A stretch of DNA of 15,229 bases. Source: Flavobacterium sp. UBA807. GTDB taxonomy: Bacteria; Bacteroidota; Bacteroidia; Flavobacteriales; Flavobacteriaceae. Each line of letters begins with the position of its first letter. The stretch's first letter is position 1. A program made the translations under genes and the position numbers. Below, piece after piece: positions 6,518 to 14,275 of the stretch. The notes below the pieces were generated by a model. It searched no databases. It worked only from the letters and a program-made list of their open reading frames with translations, and was not told the DNA's origin. The stretch is from assembly GCA_002296885.1 (NCBI GenBank), contig DBIH01000224.1, positions 1 to 15,229 on the forward strand, read 5' to 3'.

Positions 6518-7324
6518 ATGATAAGATCATACGGCTATATTGAAGACTTTATCAATGAATTACGTTCCAATGGAAGGTATGCCTTTTCATTACCTGAGGT
6601 GCGGAAACAATTTGAACAGTCTGACGAAGCGATTAAGAAGGCATTACAACGTCTTAAGAATAAAAAAGAGATTGCTTTGGTACGAAATGAATTCTATGTA
6701 ATAATTACCCCGGAATACCGGAGTAAAGGCATGCTTCCTCCATCTTTATTTATTGCAGAACTGATGAAATTTTTGGAAAAAGATTATTATGTAGGTCTCT
6801 TAAATGCAGCGGCTTATTATGGAGCAGCCCACCAGCAACCTCAATCTTTTTCAGTAATCACAATAAAACCAAGTTTAAGGGATATTAATAACGACAACTT
6901 GAAAATAAACTTTTATATAAAGAAGGAATGGGCTAAAAGTGATATAGTTGAAAAGAAGGTTGATACAGGATATATAAACGTTTCATCGCCGGAATTAACC
7001 GCACTGGATCTCGTATATTATTTTGATCAGGCAGGAGGACTTAACAGGGTTGCCACAGTGCTGGAAGAACTATGTGAAAGTATAGATGCTAATAAAATAC
7101 TTGATCTCGCAAAACGGTATGCTCCTATAACTTCGGTTCAGCGTTTAGGCTTTCTGCTTGAAGAGATTTTGAATAGGCAGGATTTAAGCGATCCAATAAA
7201 AGACTACCTGAAAACAGTGAATTATTTCCCGGTATTATTACGGCCACAAAAGGAAAAGCCTGAGATGATAACTGGTAATGAGTGGAAGGTGGTGCAAAAT
7301 ATAGAAATAGAAACAGATTTATGA
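6518..7324 (+). CDS. AbiEi-family antitoxin (type IV TA), system 2
   Basis: A 268-residue antitoxin and probable transcriptional autorepressor of the second AbiE pair. The N-terminal winged helix spans about 8-62 (SLPEVRKQF, IKKALQRLKNKKEIALVRNEFYVI). The AbiEi core follows with PPSLFIAELMKFLEKDYYVGLLNAAAYYGA (about 74-104), QSFSVIT and the INVSSPELTALDLVYYFDQAGGLNRV block (about 153-178). The C-terminal helical region ends around VQRLGFLLEEIL (about 209-220). Length and block order fit the AbiEi_4/COG5340-like group and differ clearly from the DUF6088-type antitoxin of system 1. The start ATG lies 51 bases after a good promoter. Its TGA overlaps the toxin ATG (ATGA at 7321-7324), giving translational coupling. 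Confidence 0.86.
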   Translation: MIRSYGYIEDFINELRSNGRYAFSLPEVRKQFEQSDEAIKKALQRLKNKKEIALVRNEFYVIITPEYRSKGMLPPSLFIAELMKFLEKDYYVGLLNAAAYYGAAHQQPQSFSVITIKPSLRDINNDNLKINFYIKKEWAKSDIVEKKVDTGYINVSSPELTALDLVYYFDQAGGLNRVATVLEELCESIDANKILDLAKRYAPITSVQRLGFLLEEILNRQDLSDPIKDYLKTVNYFPVLLRPQKEKPEMITGNEWKVVQNIEIETDL

Positions 7325-8103
7325 TTCCACAGGCCTATATAACCGCATGGCGTAAAAAAGCTCCCTGGCAGGAGGATTTCCAGGTAGAACAGGATCTGGT
7401 AATTGAGCGGGCTTTAATGGCGATATATGGCGATCAATATTTAAAAGAGAGATTAGCATTTAGAGGCGGCACTGCATTACACAAATTGTATCTGTCACCT
7501 GCAGCAAGGTATTCTGAAGACATAGATTTAGTGCAAATTACAGCAGAGCCATTCGGGCCGGTTATGGATAAGCTTCGTGAGGTATTATCTTTTTTGGACG
7601 ATAAACCAATGCGCAAGCAAAAGCAGCACAATAACACCATGATCTATCGGTTTGATTCAGAAAGTGGTATTCCATTGAGGTTAAAAGTAGAAGTAAATTG
7701 CCGTGAGCATCATACCATTTATGGTATTCAGGAAGTAAAACACGTTATGCAATCTGAATGGTTTACTGGTGAAGTTCTAATACCAACTTATGAGTTAGCC
7801 GAATTATTAGGAACTAAAATGCGTGCTCTGTATCAGCGGCGTAAAGGAAGGGATTTATTTGATATGTGGTTTGCAATTAGACAAACTAATGTTGACACAG
7901 GCAAAATTATAGAGGCAAGGAACTTCTATATGAAAGAAGAAGGTAACAATGTGGCACAAAGCGAATTCCTGGAGAACATGGAAAAGAAAATTACAGATCA
8001 TGATTTTTTAGCTGATATGGAAGGTTTATTAAGACCGGGAGTATCTTACAATATCACCAACGCTTACGAATTTGTAAGGAAGGAACTCCTGGAAAAAATT
8101 TAA
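7321..8103 (+). CDS. AbiEii/AbiGii-type nucleotidyltransferase toxin, system 2
   Basis: Toxin of the second AbiE pair, 260 residues from the ATG at 7321. An earlier in-frame ATG at 7282 lies inside the antitoxin gene and is disfavoured because the 7321 start gives the classical ATGA overlap. Nucleotidyltransferase motifs are complete: FRGGTALHK at 47-55, YSEDIDL at 64-70 with the two metal-binding aspartates, LKVEVNCRE at about 121-129, and ELLGTKMRALYQRRKGRDLFDMW at 161-183, the conserved lysine/arginine-aspartate region of AbiEii proteins. In characterised relatives this fold modifies RNA with nucleotides and arrests growth. The short form contrasts with the 338-residue toxin of system 1. 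It ends 189 bases before the GAPS4-like operon, which is on the same strand. Confidence 0.9.
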   Translation: MIPQAYITAWRKKAPWQEDFQVEQDLVIERALMAIYGDQYLKERLAFRGGTALHKLYLSPAARYSEDIDLVQITAEPFGPVMDKLREVLSFLDDKPMRKQKQHNNTMIYRFDSESGIPLRLKVEVNCREHHTIYGIQEVKHVMQSEWFTGEVLIPTYELAELLGTKMRALYQRRKGRDLFDMWFAIRQTNVDTGKIIEARNFYMKEEGNNVAQSEFLENMEKKITDHDFLADMEGLLRPGVSYNITNAYEFVRKELLEKI

Positions 8104-8126
8104 ACACTGCATACTTCATGAAAATA

Positions 8127-8166
8127 TTTATGTGATTTTTCACACCCCTTTATGTGATTTTTCACA
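8127..8166 (+). promoter_or_regulatory. Two tandem TGTGA-N4-TCACA palindromes
   Basis: The 18-bp sequence TTTATGTGATTTTTCACA occurs twice, at 8127-8144 and 8149-8166, 22 bp apart (two helical turns). Each holds a perfect inverted repeat TGTGA-TTTT-TCACA (8131-8144 and 8153-8166). The half-sites equal those of Crp, but the spacer is four bases instead of six, as in FNR-type sites. They lie between the AbiE toxin stop and the GAPS4-like operon start. A weak promoter-like arrangement follows (TTG at 8167-8169, TACTTGCA at 8191-8198), so binding would probably control that operon. Confidence 0.55.
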
Positions 8167-8292
8167 TTGTTCAAATGCCATCATTTACTTTACTTGCACT
8201 GCTGTTCAGCAATATGTACTCCGCTAACCTCTAAAAGTAGTTGCTTGCTTAACCAAAACACCAGCATTGCTTAAATCCGCAGCAAATAAGTT

Positions 8293-9201
8293 ATGGGAGA
8301 ATTTTCAAAACGTATTGGAGATGTTGGCGAAGAAATCGTAGTAGATTTTCTTGCCTTAATTGGATGGCATCAACCCGTTCGCAATATTGATATTCCAAGT
8401 ATTGATCCTGAGAAGCACGAAAAGAATAATCACGGGGTAGACGCTTACTTCCATTATAAAAGTCCAGTAATTTCCAGGACATTGGAAAATATCCTGATTT
8501 CAGTCAAATACAGTAAGGATAAATATCCAAACGCACCAGTTGAGAAATTCAAATCACATTATCGTGATTTAGGAATGGCTATTGAGTCATTCAAAAAGTC
8601 TGAAATTAGAGCAAATACAATTAATAGCCGCTCTGATTTTGAAACGACTTTTGACAGAGGAGTAATCTTTTGGTTGAACAACGTTGATGATGATTCCTTT
8701 GATCTTTTAGAAAAACTATCAAAACTTGAAACACCAAAGGACTTTAACCATGATGGAATTTTCCTTGTTGATAATAAGAAAATTGAATTTTTCTTTAAGG
8801 CAATTGAATTTGCAAAACGAAAATATTCAGGAAAAGAAATTCAATTCACTTATTTCAGCACTGGCATGAACAATGATAATGATACCCCAAAGAATGGAAG
8901 CGTAATGCCTGTTCAATATTTGGGTTCAAGTATTCTACCAATGAGAGTACAAACAGATACAGACAAGAACACACTAATACTTTGTTCAAGAGAAAATTTT
9001 GAAGAAGAAGAATTAATAAAGCTCATTGGCTTAGCCAAGAATATTACCGCAAATTATCAGTCAAATACAATTATAGCATTTCCCGATTATAATCGTTTAC
9101 AGCACGAACAACTTGTAGATAATGCAAAGCTAATTGTTGAAGAAGCGTCTTTCACTAAAACACTTTCAGTAGAAAACTTCAATTCAAATTTTAGGAACTA
9201 A
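8293..9201 (+). CDS. PD-(D/E)XK nuclease-like protein, GAPS4a-like
   Basis: A 302-residue cytoplasmic protein that I recognise as similar to GapS4a, the nuclease-like subunit of the two-gene GAPS4 anti-phage system. The N-terminus has the usual restriction-endonuclease-fold opening helix GDVGEEIVVDFLALIGW (about 9-25). It continues with HGVDAYFHYKS (Asp50), then the strand ENILISVKYSKD with Lys72. D50 and the S-V-K triplet fit a PD-(D/E)XK core in which the middle acidic residue is replaced by serine; Glu13/14 could supply the missing acid. The remaining 200 residues (DRGVIFWLNNVDDD, a second helical region, FPDYNRL) are unassigned. It is first in a three-gene operon; its TAA shares one base with the next ATG. 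The sequence appears more A+T-rich than the AbiE genes. Confidence 0.65.
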   Translation: MGEFSKRIGDVGEEIVVDFLALIGWHQPVRNIDIPSIDPEKHEKNNHGVDAYFHYKSPVISRTLENILISVKYSKDKYPNAPVEKFKSHYRDLGMAIESFKKSEIRANTINSRSDFETTFDRGVIFWLNNVDDDSFDLLEKLSKLETPKDFNHDGIFLVDNKKIEFFFKAIEFAKRKYSGKEIQFTYFSTGMNNDNDTPKNGSVMPVQYLGSSILPMRVQTDTDKNTLILCSRENFEEEELIKLIGLAKNITANYQSNTIIAFPDYNRLQHEQLVDNAKLIVEEASFTKTLSVENFNSNFRN

Positions 9202-10355
9202 TGGAAAAAATAAATGACAACATAAACCGCTTTCTTCCTTTCGGAGATTCTTTAAAAGCAATTCTCCAACATGATTCTATAAAGGATAGGGAAAGAAGGC
9301 AGTTGTTAAGAATGAAAGGGATTTTTGTAAACAACTGCGATGAAGACAGTACCTTCCCAATTCTTACAACTTCTTTGTTGAGCCCAAATGAATTTGAATT
9401 TTTGAAAGAGAAACTCCAAGCAAAAGAGGATAGAGAAAAAACGATAACGAGAACTTTGGATTGGGAAACAAACAAAAGTTTGATTGCTGCTATTCCTGAC
9501 AATTTCAATATTCAGGAAGTAATAAAAACAAACTTTCCAAAGTATAAGGTAATTGGAAATCCGAACTTCAAGATGATTGACAATAATCCAAATAAAATAG
9601 CATTGGATTTTAAATGTGAAACAAACAATTACAGTAAACCGTGGTTTAGAGGCAAAAGTGAATTTAAGGGTAAAGTAACTTTTGAAAAAATTACAACAAA
9701 AAATAATAAAGTTCAACTTCAAATCATTCACACTTCGCCTGAAACAACCGACATAGCAGAAAAAGTTTCAAAAAGTTTAGAGAAGCATTTTAAGGCAAAC
9801 AATTACATGAATCCTCAAAAGGAAATTCAAAGGATTCTTTACAGAGATTTTACTAACGAAGAAAGAATTCAGTTTTTATTAAGCATGACCGAAGGGAATG
9901 ACATTTTCACATATACCAAAGCTGCATTTTTGGATATTGGACCTGATCCGTCAGAAGTTTTGCACAGCGATATTAGGTGGCTTGAATTAGCCAAAGTCCG
10001 AGAATTAAATATTAATGGAGAAAAATTGCACGAACTTCCTTTTTTGAAGGATAAGAATTTGCATAAGTTTATGGAGTTGTCAGAAATGGAAATTGTTTAT
10101 GACTTTCAACTTACTTCAGTCGAAGGTAGTTGCATAATCAAATTCGGCTTTAATGGCTATGATTTTAAAAAGAGAATCGGAAGTATTGAATTCGTTGTTG
10201 ATATTCCTAAAATTTATCCAAAGGATGAATATTCAGCTGTTCCTATTTCGTCAATAAAAACTCAACTTTTTAAAGAATTTGAGAATTTCAAAACAGAAAA
10301 ATACGAGTGGTGCAAGCTCCAAAATCTTAGTAAACAATACACTCCAACTGCATGA
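9201..10355 (+). CDS. GAPS4b-like defence protein
   Basis: A 384-residue soluble protein resembling GapS4b, partner of the GAPS4a nuclease. The recognisable part is the N-terminal domain: NRFLPFGDSLKAILQ (about 9-23), IKDRERRQLLRMKGIFVNN (about 27-45) and TSLLSPNEFEFLKEKLQ (about 57-73), matching the opening style of GAPS4b proteins. The rest mixes charged helices and strands (YSKPWFRGKSEFKGKVTFEKI, ISSIKTQLFKEFENF) without a catalytic motif I can name. The start codon overlaps the previous stop by one base and its own TGA sits in an ATGA overlap with the next gene, so all three products are likely made in fixed ratio. In the known system both subunits are needed for protection; the assignment here rests on motif memory and gene order. 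Confidence 0.55.
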   Translation: MEKINDNINRFLPFGDSLKAILQHDSIKDRERRQLLRMKGIFVNNCDEDSTFPILTTSLLSPNEFEFLKEKLQAKEDREKTITRTLDWETNKSLIAAIPDNFNIQEVIKTNFPKYKVIGNPNFKMIDNNPNKIALDFKCETNNYSKPWFRGKSEFKGKVTFEKITTKNNKVQLQIIHTSPETTDIAEKVSKSLEKHFKANNYMNPQKEIQRILYRDFTNEERIQFLLSMTEGNDIFTYTKAAFLDIGPDPSEVLHSDIRWLELAKVRELNINGEKLHELPFLKDKNLHKFMELSEMEIVYDFQLTSVEGSCIIKFGFNGYDFKKRIGSIEFVVDIPKIYPKDEYSAVPISSIKTQLFKEFENFKTEKYEWCKLQNLSKQYTPTA

Positions 10356-11398
10356 CTACTTTAGATTTTACACAAGTTGAAATTCAGAATTTAATTACTC
10401 ATCATGTAGGAAATAAGCTTAGAGATGAGAAATTTTATTTTTCAAATGAACCGACAAATTTTTCTGAAGACACGAAAAATTTTCTACTAAAATATTTTCT
10501 GTTACCAGTTAAAACAGAAGAATTTTTTTGCTTTACTCATTCTATACAATTGGAAAGGAATGATATCTACATGCTTGCTGAAAACATTTTTTCAAAGCAT
10601 AAAAAATTCATCCAGAATTCTCAATACATTGCTAAACTTCTTTACGAGCAGTCCTTGCATCCAAAAATCAAGGAAGGTGAATTAAACATTGCTTTATTTT
10701 CAAATGTTGTTTTAGATGATGAAGTTATTGATGCAATTGGAATTTTCAAATCTGAAACTGATGTTCCGTTTTTGAAAATGAAGAATCAAAAATCAAGATT
10801 TAATATCAATCATGACTATGGTTTCGAAATTAAAGGAATGGATAAAGGATGCATAATATTTAACACTGATCAAAAGAATGGTTACCGAATTTTAATCGTT
10901 GACAATGCAAATAAGTCAGCAGAAGCACAATACTGGAAAGATGATTTTCTGAAAGTAAAACCTGTTGCAAACGAGTTTCACCAAACTAATCAATTTTTAG
11001 GCATAGCTAAAAACTTTGTAACTAAACAACTTGATGAAGAATTTGAGGTAAGTAAAGCTGACAAAATTGATTTGCTAAATCGTTCTGTAGAGTATTTCAA
11101 AACACATGAAAGTTTTGATAAGACAGAATTTGAAAAGGAAGTTTTTCAAGATCTAGGGATAATAAAATCATTCCACAATTTTGATTCAACTTACAGACAG
11201 CAAAACGAAATCGAGCTCACTGAAAACTTTAACATCTCTCCACAAGCTGTGAAAAAACAGGCAAGAGTTTTCAAAAGTGTTTTAAAGTTAGATAAGAACT
11301 TTCATATCTATATACACGGTAATCCTGACATGATTGAACAAGGAGTTGAGAAAGACGGACGTAAATACTATAAAATTTATTATGAAAAAGAAAATTAA
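10352..11398 (+). CDS. Nucleoid-associated protein, NdpA/YejK-like (37-kDa family)
   Basis: A 348-residue protein of the NdpA/YejK nucleoid-associated family (PF04245). Supporting segments are the N-terminal QVEIQNLITHHVGNKLRDE (about 8-26), SQYIAKLLYEQSLHPKIKEGELNIALFSNVVLDDEVIDAIGIFKSE (about 91-135), the strand pair GCIIFNTDQKNGYRILIVDN, the tryptophan block AEAQYWKDDFLKVKP, and the characteristic C-terminal end LDKNFHIYIHGNPDMIEQG...KYYKIYYEKEN. Length is normal for Bacteroidetes members. Proteobacterial homologues bind DNA and co-purify with the nucleoid. Here the gene starts in an ATGA overlap with the GAPS4b-like gene, tying it to a defence operon rather than to housekeeping genes. It may recruit the nuclease complex to DNA or protect host DNA, which is inference. 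Confidence 0.75.
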   Translation: MTTLDFTQVEIQNLITHHVGNKLRDEKFYFSNEPTNFSEDTKNFLLKYFLLPVKTEEFFCFTHSIQLERNDIYMLAENIFSKHKKFIQNSQYIAKLLYEQSLHPKIKEGELNIALFSNVVLDDEVIDAIGIFKSETDVPFLKMKNQKSRFNINHDYGFEIKGMDKGCIIFNTDQKNGYRILIVDNANKSAEAQYWKDDFLKVKPVANEFHQTNQFLGIAKNFVTKQLDEEFEVSKADKIDLLNRSVEYFKTHESFDKTEFEKEVFQDLGIIKSFHNFDSTYRQQNEIELTENFNISPQAVKKQARVFKSVLKLDKNFHIYIHGNPDMIEQGVEKDGRKYYKIYYEKEN

Positions 11399-12141
11399 GT
11401 TAATACAAAGTCGAGCAAATATACCCGGCACACAAAATCCAATCTAGTAAAAGAGCTTTCCAGCAAAATATTTTCACTCGCTGCTGTACAATAAACATCC
11501 ACTTTTTGCAAGTATCTTCAACGGTTCAGGCTCAACATTTAATGTTCGGCTTTAACTCAAAACTCTAACACCATATTTTCAAACTGGCATTTGTAATGGA
11601 TGGACAATCAATGCATTCCCTCGCCTTCTCAGGCTGTATCACACATTTATACAAATATTAATTATATTAAGTAAGAATAAATGGCGTCACAATTGTGATA
11701 CCGCAATCTGATGATATGAAAGTTTATCATCATTCAACAAAAGATATTTGAGATTCGCATGCAAAAATTATGCATAGTCCGAATATTATAGGCATTTCTG
11801 CAACAATTAAGTTAAAGTCATGTCGTACACTTCTACGCATTGTGCTTTATAAATTATCATTCAGTTGCGTATTAATTTTTGTAAAAAGGTCTATAAGTAA
11901 AGTTAAGTAATTGGTGGTCTGTGTCAGGAGAACGCCACAGGAAGATAGACCTGTGCTCTGCTGAAACCTGATATCTCAAAACAATGAAAGAGAAACATTT
12001 CTTGTTTCCAGAATTTAAGATTAGATAGTCGTCATAAACAATAGAAGAATTTATAGAAGTGCTGATTTTATATTATTATACTTGCCAATCAAAAAATTAT
12101 AATTTAAATTTAGAGATACTCCTACATAATTATGATAAATT
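11399..12141. other. 743-bp region without a gene
   Basis: No convincing coding sequence on either strand. Visible structure: a perfect 8-bp inverted repeat TGATGATA / TATCATCA at 11709-11716 and 11725-11732 (8-base loop); and nested stems at 11924-11971, with TCAGG/CCTGA outside (11924-11928, 11967-11971) and CACAGG/CCTGTG inside (11936-11941, 11950-11955). The right end carries the promoter of the FRG gene. No terminator with a T-run is seen after the NdpA-like gene. Confidence 0.5.
12082..12112 (+). promoter_or_regulatory. Possible Bacteroidetes-type promoter of the FRG gene
   Basis: TTG at 12082-12084, 20 bases, then TAAATTTA at 12105-12112, a reasonable fit to TTTG-N19/20-TAnnTTTG in a very A+T-rich stretch. 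A start near 12119 would give a leader of about 23 bases before the ATG at 12142. Confidence 0.35.
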
Positions 12142-13701
12142 ATGAAATCAGCATTATTTTTCTTAGATAGCTATTCGAATAATTACTATGCACAAAGCGT
12201 GGATGACGCATTGGAACTTCTTCATCATTTTAAGGTCCGCAATACTTATGACATTTTTAGAGGACAAGCTTCATCACAATGGGATGTGGTTTCTTCATTG
12301 GAAAGAAGAGGCGTTAAATACATAAATAGTGAAGAACACAAGCGTAGCATGTCTGTATATTTTTCGACACTTTCAAAAAATAAAACTACTGAGTTTCTTG
12401 CTCAAAGACATGATAGTGGTTTAGCTGTAGCACAGCATTATGGCCTGCCCACTAATTATGTGGATTTTACTACAGACCCTGAAATAGCTGTTTTTTTTGC
12501 AATGCACAACCGTCCGACAATAGTAGCAGAACATACTTGCTCTATAATTTGTGTGAAAAGAGAGGAGTTTGAGAAAGAGGTAAATAATGCAAAAGATAAA
12601 TTTTCGAGTGAGACGTTTGCTTTCCCCAGAATTATTGAGATTGATGTAGATAATTTGTGGCGATTACAAGCGCAAAAGGGACTATTCATTGAAATGCCTT
12701 TAATCATTTCTCAAAATGAAGAAATTTTATCCTTCGAGAATGTGTTTTACCGGTTTGACAGAATTTTATTTCCATACGATGCTAATTTCAAAATAACAGA
12801 AATCAACAAAATTTATCCGTCGCAAAAAAGCAGCCTCGAAATGATTTTAGATCAATATTTTTATAATTTGTCGTTACAGAAATTTCATGAAGACTTTGTT
12901 AAAGATAAATTGACAGAGGATAATTTTATTATTACACCAGGCAATAATGATCCTAATAAAATTTTTGTAAAAAATATTGGTAAAGATGCCAGCTGGGGTA
13001 CAGAAGAAAATTGGATCCCTAAGCCGGAAAAATGGGGACAAGTATCTTCTTCTAATACTATTTCAATTACCATTGATGCTACTCATAAAAGAGAAAAACT
13101 GAAATCACTTGTTTATTGTCTTTTTGTAAAGGCATTGATTGACTTAGATAACGCCAGAGCCCAGAACCTCACTTTCAATATTGAAATAGTAAATTGTCAA
13201 AACAAGGATGTTGTATCCAATATATTACAAGAAGGCCTGGAAAGAATCTGGAATGGAATGAGAATATATCCTTATTCAATCGAACAGATTTCTGCATCTT
13301 CTTCAAATTATGTAGCGCTCATTTTTGAAGATTATAAATATAAATTTATTGAGAATGATATGCCACCGCAAAAGAAATTCTATGCTGAGCCTTTATACAT
13401 AGATTTGGCTGTTTTTCAAAGTGAATCGAGAGCATATGTTGAAGAAGCTGATTTCTTTGGATGCTTTAGAAACAAATTTGCCGATTACCTATTACCAGAT
13501 ATTTTAGACGCTTATAAAAACAAAATATGGTTCAAGATATTTAGTAATGTAAGCAATCCTCAGTATCTCTTTGATTTCAATAAACTTTTGGTACTTTACG
13601 TTGAGCAAATTATTCCTTTTCAAGTTTTTTTGAGAGGGGCAAAAACAGGACTTCCCATATTCTTTTCACCTTTTGAATTGACTTCGGTAGGCCCGAATTA
13701 G
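12142..13701 (+). CDS. FRG-domain protein
   Basis: A 519-residue cytoplasmic protein with an N-terminal FRG domain, a family named after its FRG motif and often found in defence and toxin loci. Diagnostic parts are YDIFRGQASSQWDVVSSLERRG (37-57, FRGQ at 39-42), AQRHDSGLAVAQHYGLPTNYVDFTTDPEIAVFFAMH (about 87-122, the conserved HYGLPT-x-x-D-x-T-x-D-P core) and the strand-rich SIICVKREEF and later KGLFIEMP. The FRG part spans roughly 25-200. The remaining 300 residues are unassigned, including a middle region (ISITIDATHKREKLKSLVYCLFVKALIDLDNARA) and an acidic C-terminus, and are longer than a lone FRG protein needs, so they may hold a sensing or effector domain. It is probably co-transcribed with the TIR-like gene 27 bases downstream. 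Confidence 0.85.
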   Translation: MKSALFFLDSYSNNYYAQSVDDALELLHHFKVRNTYDIFRGQASSQWDVVSSLERRGVKYINSEEHKRSMSVYFSTLSKNKTTEFLAQRHDSGLAVAQHYGLPTNYVDFTTDPEIAVFFAMHNRPTIVAEHTCSIICVKREEFEKEVNNAKDKFSSETFAFPRIIEIDVDNLWRLQAQKGLFIEMPLIISQNEEILSFENVFYRFDRILFPYDANFKITEINKIYPSQKSSLEMILDQYFYNLSLQKFHEDFVKDKLTEDNFIITPGNNDPNKIFVKNIGKDASWGTEENWIPKPEKWGQVSSSNTISITIDATHKREKLKSLVYCLFVKALIDLDNARAQNLTFNIEIVNCQNKDVVSNILQEGLERIWNGMRIYPYSIEQISASSSNYVALIFEDYKYKFIENDMPPQKKFYAEPLYIDLAVFQSESRAYVEEADFFGCFRNKFADYLLPDILDAYKNKIWFKIFSNVSNPQYLFDFNKLLVLYVEQIIPFQVFLRGAKTGLPIFFSPFELTSVGPN

Positions 13702-13728
13702 TTTAATTTAAAACCTTCTCAAACAAAT

Positions 13729-14175
13729 ATGAAAAAACTTAGAATTTTTATATACTCACATGGATTAGACCATATGATTGAGATTTATTTGAAACATCTA
13801 TTCCAAAAAAAAGGTTATGAAATTTTTCTTTCTGATATTGACCATCTTAGACCATTCGAAGGATCAGATGTACAAATTACCTTACTAACAGACTATTGCT
13901 TTGTATCAAAAATAGAGTTAGCTATCTTTGACAACCTGAAAAGTTATGCGGAAACAAAGGAGAAAAACTTGTTGATTCCAATCTTATGGCCAGATATTGA
14001 AGAAAATGTTTCCTTGCCTGAATTCTTTAAGCGACAAAAAAGCTACATACTAAGAGAAGCGAGGATGGAATATTATGGTTTTAGCATTTCTAACTTCCAT
14101 AATTTTTCAATTGAGATATTATGTCTTGTTAACTCAATTGAAAAGGATATTAAAGAGTATTACGAAATAGGGTAA
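13729..14175 (+). CDS. Small TIR-like protein
   Basis: A 148-residue protein with a flavodoxin/TIR-like layout. It opens with a hydrophobic strand, LRIFIYSHGLD (4-14, cf. the TIR VFISYSH opening), then an amphipathic helix (MIEIYLKHLFQKKGY, 16-30) and a strand EIFLSDID. The strand VQITLLTDYCF (48-58) is followed by FVSKIELAIFDNL (Glu63 at the place of the TIR helix glutamate), then NLLIPILWPDIEE (80-92) and LPEFFKRQKSYIL (96-108). This order of blocks matches TIR domains closely, although it is divergent and no annotated family is recognised with certainty. If active it could cleave NAD+ or make a nucleotide signal; if inactive it may be a structural partner. It follows the FRG gene by 27 bases on the same strand. 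Confidence 0.55.
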   Translation: MKKLRIFIYSHGLDHMIEIYLKHLFQKKGYEIFLSDIDHLRPFEGSDVQITLLTDYCFVSKIELAIFDNLKSYAETKEKNLLIPILWPDIEENVSLPEFFKRQKSYILREARMEYYGFSISNFHNFSIEILCLVNSIEKDIKEYYEIG

Positions 14176-14275
14176 AATCAAGTGCAACTTCAAATCGATA
14201 TAATTTAGTTTAACCGGAATTTTACAATCGATACAAATTTTTCTTACTTCTTTAATACGCATTCAAAGTGCCTGA

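Noticed and set aside
8131..8166. Canonical E. coli-type CRP sites
   Set aside because: Half-sites match, but the spacer is four bases instead of six, so they are described only as Crp/FNR-like palindromes.
8291..8482. 63-codon open frame on the minus strand over the start of the GAPS4a-like gene
   Set aside because: Antisense shadow of the nuclease core, with no promoter or partner gene.
9306..9731. 141-codon open frame on the minus strand inside the GAPS4b-like gene
   Set aside because: Phe/Cys/Ile-rich translation typical of the complement of an A+T-rich coding frame; the plus-strand gene is held in place by overlaps on both sides.
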